A stretch of 64,000 nucleotides of DNA from NCBI GenBank assembly GCA_011032825.1, contig JAADJZ010000036.1, positions 248,001-312,000 of the forward strand, read 5' to 3'. The stretch's first letter is position 1, and the number at the start of each line of letters is the position of its first letter. The DNA comes from Massariosphaeria phaeospora (lineage: Eukaryota; Ascomycota; Dothideomycetes; Pleosporales). A model generated the notes under the pieces. The model was given only the letters and a program-made list of their open reading frames with translations. It did no database searches and was not told the origin of the DNA. A program made the translations under genes and the position numbers. Below, in pieces: positions 1-10,194 of this stretch.

Positions 1-1497
1 ACGGGGTGTACTGGAGGATGAGAGGGAGGTAGGGAGCCTAGGCGAGAGTGCAGTTGATCGAGGAATAGGGTGCACCACAGGTGTCGGGGTTGCAAATGAG
101 GGACAGATCAAAAAGAGTGGAGTTGTAGGAGATGGAGTGAGGAAAAAGGCACGCGGTCTGGAGGCGGGGGCGGCGTGTTTATGTATGGGGAGCGGAGCTA
201 GTGACGAAGAGGTAGCGTGGTTGCTGCGGTTGCGGTTGCGATTGCGCCTGCCTCCTGCCTTCTCCCCCTCACCGCCCCGCAAACACCAGGCGCGCAGGCC
301 CTTTGACGGGCAGCCGCGACCGATGACGGCTCACATCCACTTGCGGGCGTGCCATTGGCAGCCCGCGGGAAGGCGCGGGCTGTCTCGCCATCCGCCGGGC
401 TGAAGAAGGCGCTGCAGCGGTGAAGAGCCACACTGCAATTCGGCGACAGCGACGACACTCGTGGAAGGCGGCGGACAATAGAGCTCGCTATTGTCACTGC
501 TGTTGCCCCTCGTATGTGCCACGGCGAGCATTGTCTCCCGCCGCCTGGCCCACCGGCTTGCCATGTCGCTGCCCTAATGACCATCGTCGGTGCCACTAGC
601 CCTCAGCTCGTTACGCCGCCAGGAAAGCATGCTCCAACTTCGCGAGCACGGTGCTATGCTCTTTCCCAACAAACTGGAGACATCGTGCCCATGGGGTCCG
701 GCCCCGGCCTCGCTTTCGTCTCTATTGGCTGACGGCCGAGACTGTGAGGCCGAGACTGTGAAGGGGAAACGCAGATCTGTACAAACGCAGGTGAAGTCCT
801 GTCCTGGACAATGCGCCGAACAGCCCCGTGCGAGCTCGCCGTTCACGGGTCTCCGCGGACGGGAGGAGACTTTGCCTATGAGAGAAGGTAGGACAACCGT
901 CGCTCGATTGGGGAGAATTTTACTGCACGGTGAAATGGAGATACGGTGACTGGTGACGGAGCAGAATATTCAGGAGAAAGGCGAAGACCACTGCGACAAC
1001 GAGAATAATGTCCAACACGTTACCACTTGTGCCTTTCATTCAACCTGGCTGTGCAAATTCCGGTTCCACGTGCGAACATTACAACCCACTCTAGATTTAT
1101 GGGGTCGCCTTGTGCACCCAAGCTCCCGTCAAGCTCCCGTCAAAGCTCGATCGCGGTTCCGTATCACATCACACATGTCCCACGTCAACCGCCCATCATA
1201 ACTCTTGCCTGCTTAGGATTCCCTGGTCATCGGATACAACTGCAATCAACTGCAAACGAAGCTCTGCCACACTGTGTCGCCCCGAGTGTCCTGTGTAGGC
1301 CCCGCCTGGCTCGTGATCCTTCTTGCGGGACTGTATGTTCATCGTGACTATGGCGGACATGTCCCAGTATCATCCGATTACCACTTGCACGGTGACCGTA
1401 TCAGCCAGAGCTTGTATCTTATGGTGGGGTAGGCACTACGCCAGGTATGTGCGACCGAAAAGCCTGATGGTTCCACATCGCCACTCGTGTAGCGAAC
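1..1497. other. No gene recognised
   Basis: The open frames here are short, overlap on both strands and read as arginine- and proline-rich low-complexity sequence. I see no family motif and no convincing exon chain. The stretch lies beyond the 3' end of the leftward kinase gene and may be flank of a gene outside the window. Confidence 0.6.
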
Positions 1498-2747
1498 TCA
1501 ACCTTCTTTAAGTCTTTTAGCTGGCCTGCCAAGAATAGAGTCATCCGGAAGCCCACTTCTTTTGGTGCCAGGCAAGCTAGATGTGCGGATGTCGTTGTCC
1601 TCCTGAGAAACCCTCCGAACGGGATACTTGATCTTGGAGTCCTGGAAGCAGTTCTCAGATGGTATTCCGTGTACAGTGAAATACGGATGTTGCAAAGCGT
1701 TATCGGCTGTCACGCGTTTCTGTGGGTCATATTCAAGAAGTTGTTGAAGCAATGAGAATCCTTCTGGGCCAGGCGTCTCGGGCGACGGGCCATGCGGGTA
1801 CTGGTTGTTTTTCAGGCAAGTTTGGTACCAATTCTCGAGGCCTTGGGGACGATGGAACCGCGAGTTACCGGCCGCCAAAGATGACAACTGCGGGTACTCT
1901 GGCATAGCGGTCAATAAGGGCCAGCGGTCCTTGCTTGGCATGCCCATGATTTCCACTATCTTTTGCATTTGGTTCCGCTGAAAAGGCACCATTTTTTTGC
2001 TGTCCATCTTGGCTTCCTCCCCTTTGAAGATTGGCCGTAGTGATAACAGTTCGGCAAAGATACAGCCCACAGCCCATAAATCCACAGCCGGCGTGTAATG
2101 GCGACTGCCGAGTAGTAATTCCGGGGCTCGGTACCAGATTGTAACGACAACCTTGTCACCGTTGAAAAGATTCTGGAGCGGCTTATAGAAGAGTCGGGCC
2201 AGACCAAGATCACCAATCTTGACCTTTCCGGGGCTGGTGACCATGATGTTGGCTGGCTTCAAATCACGATGCATAACCCAGTTCCTATGAAGGTACACCA
2301 AGCCCTGCAGAAGCTGGTAGAGGATGGATTTGATCGTGGGAGCCGGTATTGCTTGACGCTGCGGCTGGTTGTGGTGGTGGATGATTTGTAACAGGTCGTG
2401 TTCTGCATACTCGAAGACAATGAAGATACACTTTTCCTCCAGAATTATCTCGACCGTGTGGACAACATTAGGGTGCGCAAGTTCCGTGCATAGAGCCATC
2501 TCCCTTATAGCGGATTGAGAGATTCCAGAGTATTGAAGTTCACCCTCCTTGTCTGGCTTGAACCTGCACAGATCAGCACAGCCATTAAGAGCGACGCCCC
2601 CAAAACATACTTTTTGATGGCAAATTCCCCCACGCGGCCATTTTTGCCTTCCGCTTTGTACACGCGGCCATAGGTACCGCTGCTGATGAAGCCTACGATC
2701 TTGTATCGCTCGTTGACTCGCTTCTTGGTGTTGTAGCCGGTGAACAT
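1498..2747 (-). CDS. SSN3: Mediator cyclin-dependent kinase Ssn3/CDK8
   Basis: Catalytic subunit of the Mediator kinase module; with cyclin C it phosphorylates RNA polymerase II and transcription factors in the nucleus. Two exons (2611-2747 and 1498-2563) flank a 47-nt intron at 2564-2610 that splits the VAIK-type motif after FAIKK; the join gives 400 residues. Seen in order: Gly-rich loop GFISSGTYGRVYKA, catalytic HRDLKPAN, a DLG in place of DFG (a CDK8-type trait), and WYRAPELLLGSRHYTPA. The fungal Ssn3 signatures KGEEAKMDSKK and PGTKRSGLPDDS follow. The activation loop carries GDKVVV rather than a phospho-threonine, as in CDK8. The ATG at 2747 is chosen because the frame upstream has no ATG before a stop; many orthologues have a longer N-terminus, so a further 5' exon is possible. 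Confidence 0.95.
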
Positions 2748-3680
2748 GGCCTGGGTGGAATCCGCCGGGTCTGTACGGATTCGATTAGGCTCTAAAAGAC
2801 TAACAAACAATAAAGCTACCAAAAGAAGAACGGGAATGAGGAAGGGTACGTCTTGCAGCCGGAGATGCAGATGGGGAAACGGGGGCGCTAGACGCGGAGT
2901 CTTGGAGGCACGCGGAAGGATAGATGATCAGGCGGCGGAGGAGATGCGGCCTACATCAGGCGGCGCAAAGACACGGCGCGAAATGACTAGCAAGAGGCTA
3001 GGAGGGGCGACGGAAGACGGCGCAAAGACAGAAGCAGCGCCTATGAGGCGATGTGCATCATGCAAAGACTCAGAGAGGCTACCGACCGTTGAATGCGGCC
3101 ACGACACTATTCCGCAAAGCGGCCCGGGCGGAGGCAGACGCAGAGGGCGGGCCTCCCGATGACGGCGGATTCGCCGACGGATGATTATTCATGGTGTTGC
3201 ATCTGTCTGCTGCTCGTTTATTTGTCTCCAGGCCGGCAGATGGCGCATGAGGCCGGGGAGCGACGGCGCGGCGGACCTGGGTCGGTGGATCAATCGGGCG
3301 TGCAGAGAACGACGTCGACATCGACTTCGGAACCTGGTGTTGAAGACACGCGGGACGGAATGCTGGAGAGCGCGATGTCCGAGCGCGCCGGTGCAAGTGA
3401 CATCTGGGGACTGAGGACTGCGGTGTGAGGCTGCTGTTTGCTTCTGCTGGTGCTGCTCCCAACCCACCCTGGACCCGTATTTACTCTTCCCCGCAGAGCC
3501 TCAGTCTTGTCCCATCTTCGTTACTCCGTCGTCGACCCAGCACCACGGCCACCGACAACCCGCGCCCCTCCACCCCACGGCCATCTGCGAAGCATCACCA
3601 AGGCACCACCACCGTTGCTCTGTTGCTGCAGCTTGACGCCGTTCACACCGCCGGCTGGACGTCCCCGCCCGCATCACACT
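2748..3680. other. Divergent promoter region, SSN3 / MFS transporter
   Basis: This 0.9 kb separates the start codons of two divergent genes. It is GC-rich and its plus-strand frames are not credible proteins. The last 250 bases are pyrimidine- and CCACC-rich, as is common in fungal 5' leaders. No specific site can be supported. Confidence 0.55.
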
Positions 3681-5307
3681 ATGGATTCGCGGTCGTGGTT
3701 CCAAGACCTCACGCCCTACTTCGTCTACACGCTCTTCGTCGCCACGCTGGGGCCGCTGCTCTTCGGGTTCCACTTGGTCAGCTGCCCCTCTCCACAGACG
3801 CCTGTCTACCCAGCTAACAGCAGCAGTCGGAGCTGAACGCCCCCGAAGACGTCATCCGCTGCAAGAAAGATTCGATCCGGGCGACCGCCGGCAGCCTCCC
3901 GCAATGTATCGAGATGGACCCGACGCAATGGGGCGTCGTCGGCTCCATGTACACGCTGGGCGGCCTGATAGGAGCACTGTCGGCGGGGCCTCTTGCCGGT
4001 CGATATGGCCGGCGTAGGACTATGCAGATAACAACCTTCTTCTTCAGCATCGGGCCTGTCCTCGAAGCTTTGGCCCCGAACATTGGAGTGCTCGCGTTTG
4101 GGCGAATGGTGTCAGGTGTGGGAGCTGGTGCTTCGGTCGTGGTCGTGCCCATATACATCTCCGAAATCGCACCGCCATCACAGAAGGGCTTCTTCGGAGC
4201 TTTCACCCAGGTCATGTGCAATGTGGGCATTCTCGTCACGCAATTGCTAGGGTATTTCCTTAGCCACGGCTCATACTGGAGGGTTATCTTAGCCACTGGC
4301 GGTGTCATCGGAGTCCTCCAGAGCGTCGGTCTGATCTTCTCAGTCGAGAGTCCCAAATACATTGCAGATCAAGGCAACCCTACCCAGGCCAAAAGGGTTC
4401 TTCGAAAGATTAGGGGCCACGATGTTGACATTGATGACGAAATAAGCGACTGGGGCGCGGAGAACTCAGGCGAGATTGATGGTAGGTTTTCCTGTATGCT
4501 GTCTGATGTGACGTACTAATCAGAATGTAGAGGAGGAGCAGACTCTGCTTCAGGATGAAGACCACATGTCGCATAATAGTGATGCCTCTGCGTCCAAGGG
4601 ACAAAAGGCTAAAGACGACGTGCTTAGTATCCTCGACGTGTTTAGCCACCCGGAATACAGACAAGCCGCCTTTGCGGTCATCATGGTCATGCTGGCCCAG
4701 CAGCTCAGCGGTACGTCTCTGTAGCGTCTTTCATCACATGTCACTAACGCAGACAATAGGCATCAACAGCATTGTCATGTATGGCGTATCTTTGCTTGCA
4801 GATCTGCTCGAGTCCAATTCAGCTCTCCTCAACCTCGGCGTGTCGGCGATCAACATCGCTGTTACGGCGGGTTGCGCGCCTCTTGCCGACAAGCTGGGCC
4901 GCAAAACTTGCCTTCTCATCTCACTCGCGGGCATGGGTATCAGCTCAGTACTGCTTGCTGTGGGCATATTGGAGTCAATCAGCATCCTGTCCGCCGTGGC
5001 AGTCTTGCTGTTTGTTTCCTCTTTTGGTGTCGGCCTGGGTCCGGTTCCATTCATCCTCTCTAGCGAGTTGGTCGGTCCAGATGCTGTTGGGGCTACCCAA
5101 AGTATTGCACTCGGAGCCAACTGGATAGCAACGTTTGTCGTAGCTCAGTTCTTTCCCTTGGCCAGCGCAGTTCTGCATGGAAAAGTCTACTTCATCTTCG
5201 CTGCGTTATCTGCCTTCTTCTTCGTCTTTATCTTGTGGTTTGTGCCCGAGACTAAAGGCAACAGAACCATAGACGAAGTTTGGGGGAGAGAAAGGCGTGA
5301 GGACTGA
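3681..5307 (+). CDS. MFS sugar-porter family transporter
   Basis: Predicted 12-TM transporter of the sugar porter family, probably moving a hexose or related polyol; the substrate cannot be read from sequence. Four exons: 3681-3776, 3827-4481, 4531-4710 and 4760-5307, giving 492 residues. The introns are 50, 49 and 49 nt. Seen: GRYGRRRT in the loop after TM2, GVGAGASVVVVPIYISEIAP (sugar-transporter signature), a central hydrophilic loop, QQLSGINSIVMYG at TM7, and the closing FVPETKG. The early GFHLSELNAP segment resembles the yeast Vps73/YBR241C-type subgroup, which is vacuolar in yeast. Intron 1 has a GTCAGC donor, unusual at +3. The rather short N-terminus (about 30 residues before the first loop) fits the family. 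Confidence 0.9.
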
Positions 5308-5670
5308 AGAGAACTGTCTGCATCTCTGTTCATGTCGTTATAGTTTAGTAGGGGATGCTTCGAATATACACAAACATAGCGAGCCGTCATGGTACAGTCG
5401 CGCAATAAAAAACAATCACGCGATCTCTCTTCAACATAATTGTGGACACGCTGATTCGAATTGCTTACGGCAACAGAAGATGTTGCTTATTATTTCTCTT
5501 CCGATCTCGCCGGCCTTAAGCCGGTGCCGTTCCGCACGCCTCGGAAGTCCCCCACCGAGATCCTCGGTGTCCTTCGCCGCAACTCCAAGATTTGATAGAT
5601 CACACAATGCGCCGTTCGGTTTAGCACTTTGAGAGCACTTCCCTTCAATTTGCCCCCTTCAACTCCAAGT
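5308..5670 (+). other. Short intergenic region between transporter and RIB1
   Basis: 3' flank of the transporter and 5' flank of the GTP cyclohydrolase gene. An AATAAA at 5404-5409, about 100 nt after the stop codon, could serve in polyadenylation. No gene is seen. Confidence 0.5.
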
Positions 5671-6969
5671 ATGACCGGATTCACCATGCCTGACCTTCCG
5701 GCGCACGCCTCGCCGGGCCTCCCGCCGCATCACTCTCCGAGCCCAGGACGGCTAGACGGCTTCAACTTCTCATCTTCTGCACATGATCCTCGAAGACATG
5801 CGCTTCAAGACGGAGCAGAAAGCCAAGCGTCACACAACGAACCGCCGCCTTCCCTAATCTCTCCTGCGTTTACGCCGCCAGCAACACCCGGGTCCTCCAC
5901 CCCGTCCCATCCGCGCCCGCCCCGCTCCATACCCGTCGACACCTCTCTTCTCTCCGACGCCCCTGCACCCAGCCTCCTAGAACAGCTACCGACTGTAGAC
6001 TGCGAAGTCCGCGCCCGAATACCCACCACTACCGGGCACGAGATGTGGCTGCACGTGTACAGGAATAGCGTCGATACGAAAGAGCACCTCGCCATCGTCT
6101 TTGGCAACGCCATCCGCTCGCGCAGCCTCGATGCAGAAAGACCTGGAGAGACCGAGCTGGACCGCATGACCCGCGGCGCGTACGTCGGCCGCCTGTTCCC
6201 CGGCCGCACCAGCTCCCGCGTCGAGCAGATCAAGCGCGCAGCCGGCGTCGCACCGAAAGCGAGTACAAGCGGTGGTGCAAAAGCGCGCATAGATTCCGGA
6301 TACGTAGACGTGAGCGACGGCCTGTTGTCGCCGTCGTCTGCGTCCTCGGACTCCGGCGACGTCCAGCCAGGCTCGGATCTGGAATTGCCGCTCGTGCGCA
6401 TCCACTCCGAGTGCTACACAGGCGAGACGGTCTGGTCCGCGCGCTGCGACTGTGGCGAGCAACTCGACGAAGCGGCGCGCCTCATGGCCGACCCTACGCT
6501 GTCGCCTTCTGGCGGCGCCATCGTTTACCTCCGGCAGGAAGGGCGGGGCATCGGTCTCGGCGAGAAGCTAAAAGCATACAACTTGCAAGATCTCGGCAAC
6601 GACACGTATGAGGCGAACTTGATGCTGCGGCATCCTGCAGATGCGCGAAGTTACGGCCTCGCGACTGCTATGCTGATGGACCTGGGGCTGGGCGGGGACA
6701 GGGGCATCCGGCTACTCACGAATAACCCGGATAAAGTGCGCGCGGTGGAGGGGCCGGCGCGGGAGGTGGTCGTAAGGGAACGGGTGGCTATGATCCCGCT
6801 GGCGTGGAAAACGGGGGGGAAGGCCGGCATCAAGAGTGAAGAGGTGGAGAAGTATCTATCTACCAAGGTTAGTCCAGCTACTGTTCTGTTTATATACGTG
6901 AACTGCGAGATGAGGTGCTAACGCGTAGTACAGATCGAGAAGTTCAAGCATATGCTTAGCCAGAAATGA
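5671..6969 (+). CDS. RIB1: GTP cyclohydrolase II (riboflavin biosynthesis)
   Basis: Opens the imidazole ring of GTP, releasing formate and pyrophosphate, the first committed step of riboflavin synthesis. Exon 1 (5671-6867) and exon 2 (6934-6969) join across a 66-nt intron with TGCTAAC near its 3' end, adding [11 protein letters not shown]; total 410 residues. Seen: [19 protein letters not shown] with the three zinc cysteines (first near residue 248), the catalytic loop [10 protein letters not shown], and the GTP-binding region ending [13 protein letters not shown]. About 110 N-terminal residues are Pro/Ser-rich and probably disordered. An insert of about 55 residues rich in Ser/Gly lies just before the zinc site. 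The ATG at 5671 is the first in frame; 5686 is an alternative. There is no fused DHBP synthase domain, as usual in ascomycetes. Confidence 0.96.
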
Positions 6970-7785
6970 GCGAGCGCGTTCGGAAAAAGGTTTCCCTTTG
7001 CTAGAGTAGCGTCTTTGCGTGAGTCCGTCTTTTGCATGTTCCCTATTAGATATATACCGGCGTCTAGGATACATCGCAAGGCGTTTGGATAGTTTGCGAG
7101 CATATGGCTGTATGCTTGATACCACCGTAGCTCTGCCACTGTAGATAATAACTGGGGCGCTAGTCGATGTTGTGCATAGGTGATGGATGATGGATGGTTC
7201 ATGCGGACAAAGTAGATGAGACCATGCTCGAGCCATTACATATCCAAAATCAAAATCAAAACATTACAAACACGCAAAGCACAGCACAGCACAGCACAGC
7301 ATTGGCAAACATCCCTCATTTGGAATCCGAAGAAGTTGCATTGCAATTGTATGTATTACGGACGAGCTCCCTCCCACCTAACTATCTGAGTTTGGAAAGA
7401 GATCGCCGAGAAGACGCTGGGTTGGATTGGATTGCATTGCTGGACACAAGCCCGGACCCAACGAATAATTTGAAAATAGGGTATCTCGCTGAAACAAGTC
7501 AGACTCGTTTGCAAGAACGACCGCGCAGAGAAACTGGGGGCAAATGTAGACTCCCGAGCGGGCCTTTGGCCAAGCCGGAAATCGAAAAGTTCATCAGGGG
7601 ATTGAAAGTATGCACGCTGGACGACGGGGATTTGATGCGGTCGACATCGAGATGGAGCCAAAGGTCCTGGATAACGCGCACGGAATGGGCGGCGGGATTC
7701 GAGTTCGTCGAACGTGTGTCAATCACCAACCAATAGCTCCATGCGACGTTCCTCAGCGATCGACCGGTGCGACGTCGCGTCGTGT
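6970..7785. other. Convergent 3' region between RIB1 and STE2
   Basis: Both neighbours end into this 0.8 kb. A 180-codon ATG frame on the plus strand (7194-7736) crosses it but has no recognisable motif and includes a simple repeat, so I do not call it. No other gene is seen. Confidence 0.5.
7278..7300. repeat. AGCAC pentanucleotide microsatellite
   Basis: About four and a half head-to-tail copies of AGCAC in the convergent 3' region after RIB1. A simple slippage repeat with no sign of function. Confidence 0.85.
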
Positions 7786-8986
7786 TTAGCAGGCGGTAGA
7801 CGGAGCGCTGCGGGGCTCGATCTTCCACTCGTGCCCAGCATGAGCGACAACGCGGTCGTTCGCGGCGCCAGTCAATTCGTATGAGCGTGTTGGACGACTA
7901 GTGACGCTCTCGGCATAGGGGTCCCTGAGAGTGTTGGAGCTGTTGGTCGTGCTCGCCATAGTGCTGTACTTGTCGATTTTTGTGTTTCCGGAGCGGCCAA
8001 ACTGGTCTTGAAGGAAGACGGTCGGTCGGCCCGAGACCTTGACGTCGCTGGCGATGACGCCGGCCCAGATGGCGGACATGGGCAGGAAGATGCAGACTAC
8101 GGTGAGGCTCTGGGATGCCAGCTCGGGGACCGACTGCATGATCTGGAGGATGGAGAAGATGGCTAATAGTGTCAGTAAGAATGTACCTCTAAATTTTCTG
8201 CTTTGAAGATGTCATACCTGGAATCAACATCGTCTGACAGCCCATGATGAAGATGATTTGCATGGGGCCAAATTGAGACATGCCGAGCTTCCTTCGCTGG
8301 ATCAACGCGAATCCTAACTTGCAGGTGAAGACGGAGCAGTAGATCCAGATGGCGACCGCTTGAGTGATGTACATGCCCGCAGTCAGGCCGACGAATTTCG
8401 TCATGTCTTGGCTGCCCACGATCTTCCTGTTGCTTATGACGGTGATAGCGAAGCGATAACCCACTGCAACTAGAGCGACTGCCGTAGTCGCGCCTAGGAT
8501 GGCAACTCGCTGAAGCCGTGGTGTAGTGATGCAGACGACCCACACCTGGAGGCTCAGCGAGATCATGATGCAGATGACCAGAAGGAGGTTCATGGTGTTG
8601 GTAGCAATTGACTCGCTCATATCCCAGCCAGTGATAGTGCCGAAATCCTGGGTGAGGAACGCGTAGGGGTGGAAGTACGCGCCGGTGAGCCAAAGGCACT
8701 GCAGAACAGAGCGAATGATGTTGATGACGAGACACAGTGCATTCATGACGAAGATGGATGACCGCATTTTCTCCCGCTTCGTCAAGAGCAGGAGAACGAG
8801 GAGGAGGATGACGGAGGCGCCGATTTGAGACGCGTAGACGATGCCGAGTTTGACGCCGTACGTGCGAGCGAAATCAAGGTCCTCCATGTACACGTCGACA
8901 GGGCTGCCATCGGGCAGACGCCATTCGAACTTTTGGTTGTAGGGATTGAATGCCGGCGGTGGCGTGGCGACTGGCTGGAGAGACAT
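7786..8986 (-). CDS. STE2: Alpha-factor-type pheromone receptor Ste2
   Basis: Seven-TM G-protein-coupled receptor for the alpha-type peptide pheromone; signals through the heterotrimeric G protein to the mating MAP-kinase cascade and also guides chemotropism in filamentous fungi. Exon 1 is 8218-8986 and exon 2 7786-8162; the 55-nt intron lies in TM6 just after the conserved proline of CQTMLIP, which continues into AIFSILQIMQS. Length 381. Seven hydrophobic segments are visible, starting at GIVYASQIGASVILLLVLLL. That first segment has a small-residue stretch like the one used for receptor dimerisation in yeast. The Ste2 hallmark QTMLIPAIF is clear. The cytoplasmic tail is short, about 95 residues, and Ser/Thr-rich. 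The ATG at 8986 is followed by a short extracellular N-terminus with FNPYNQ. Confidence 0.93.
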
Positions 8987-9577
8987 TAGAAGAGCCTTTG
9001 CTAGGGTTGTCCTTCGAATGTGGTGTGGGAGAGCGGTGGCAAGACTGCAAAAGTGGGGTGCGGCCGCTTATAAGCCAAGCTCGGACGAGAAGTCGGAGTG
9101 AAAACAAAGAGCTGCGCCAAGAAATGCCGAGGACGAGGAGGCTCGCGATGGTGAAGTAGGGTAATCGTCGAGCAGTTGATTTCTTGGATACAGTTGCAAG
9201 ATTGGAGAAGGAGCGAGAGTTTGAAGCAGCTGGTAGATATAGAAAAGATGCTGGGCTCGGGCGTAGATGGAATAATATGTAGATAAGACAATAGCTAACG
9301 TGCAGGTGGTGAGCCCATCGCAGGGTACTTGCGTTCGGGAGGGGGCCCGCCGGTGAACAATACCACTGGAGAAAGCCCCCGCGCAACGTAGACCGCCCTC
9401 TAGCTCGAGCAGCTATTTTGCTTACCGATTGGTATTCTCTGCACTCTGCGCGAGACACGGCAACATGCTTGATATTGTTCTTGCGACACTCACTTTCACC
9501 CTAAACGCGCCTCGGCTACCACGCACACAGCTTCCCCATTTGCAGAGTTCACTGCGGATAAAGAAGACTTTAGGAGG

Positions 9578-9745
9578 TTCTTTGACAGTATAGAAGTTTT
9601 AAGCAATGACGAGACAGCTTACTTAGACCTTTACAAAGTCTAATTGCATCTAATATGCTAGGTAGTGTGTAAGTAGGGGCTTGTAGAGGTAAGAGGGTAG
9701 GATTACTTAGGTGCGCATTAGGAACGAATTATGCCAGCAAGGTGC
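9578..9745. repeat. Decayed dispersed repeat, copy A
   Basis: This AT-richer stretch aligns by eye with copy B at 12875-13020. Shared blocks include TTGACAGTAYARAAGTTTTR followed by AGCAAT, then TACAAAG, GGAT, GGTGCGCATT and AATTATGC near the right end, in the same order and similar spacing. It encodes nothing recognisable and could be a solo terminal repeat or a small non-autonomous element. The family is unknown and the limits are approximate. Confidence 0.55.
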
Positions 9746-10093
9746 CGCTAGAGATCCATCATCTCTGTACGCCAAAGCAGCTTCTCAACTCGCATCGGAA
9801 GGCTGTTTTCAGCTCTGCGAAGGTGTCATGGTAGATTTAGCGCCAGAGCCCTTAGTATTGTTCTCCGATGTCGTTGACCAAAGCTCTGAGACCAGTTACT
9901 TCACAGGGGAAAGAACTGCAGAGAGGTACGCATATACGAGAGAGAAACAGGATTGCAGGAAGCGGCCTAAAACTTATGGTTTGGCGCGAGCAGTGAAAGC
10001 ACATATTGGTAGCAGTGAAGAGGTAAGCTGGAGGACGTAGGTGAGGTCAGAGACGCTAGTCCCTATCGCTGCTAGCGCCACTCAGATCGGGCA

Positions 10094-10111
10094 GGCGGGT
10101 CGAGTCCCGCC
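10094..10111. other. GC-rich hairpin upstream of the BRCT gene
   Basis: GGCGGG and CCCGCC form a perfect 6-bp stem around the 6-nt loop TCGAGT, about 85 nt before the start codon. It resembles a tRNA T-arm but lacks the TTC of the loop and the rest of a cloverleaf. Confidence 0.5.
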
Positions 10112-10169
10112 CGACGGACCCCGGTCCCCAACGCGCCTCGTGATTTCGTGTGCCTGACACATTGCCACG

Positions 10170-10175
10170 ACGCGT
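10170..10175. promoter_or_regulatory. MCB-type ACGCGT box before the BRCT gene
   Basis: Palindromic ACGCGT 20 nt before the start codon. In yeasts this is the binding site of MBF, which drives G1/S expression of replication and repair genes. That use here is inferred from the product of the gene; a 6-mer also occurs by chance. Confidence 0.35.
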
Positions 10176-10194
10176 CCAACCCTCGCAACCAACA

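Larger units (their letters stand above)
8987..10194. other. Divergent intergenic region, STE2 / BRCT gene
   Basis: Promoter space for STE2 (leftward) and the FHA/BRCT gene (rightward). It holds a decayed dispersed repeat, a GC-rich hairpin and an ACGCGT box, listed separately. The small frames here have no ATG-led credible protein. Confidence 0.55.

Noticed and set aside
7194..7736. 180-codon ATG frame between RIB1 and STE2
   Set aside because: It runs through a pentanucleotide repeat in a convergent 3' region, has no motif, and ends close to the STE2 stop. Too weak to call without transcript or homologue.
10087..10116. tRNA T-arm-like sequence
   Set aside because: The loop is TCGAGT rather than TTCGANN and there is no matching acceptor stem, D-arm or anticodon arm around it.
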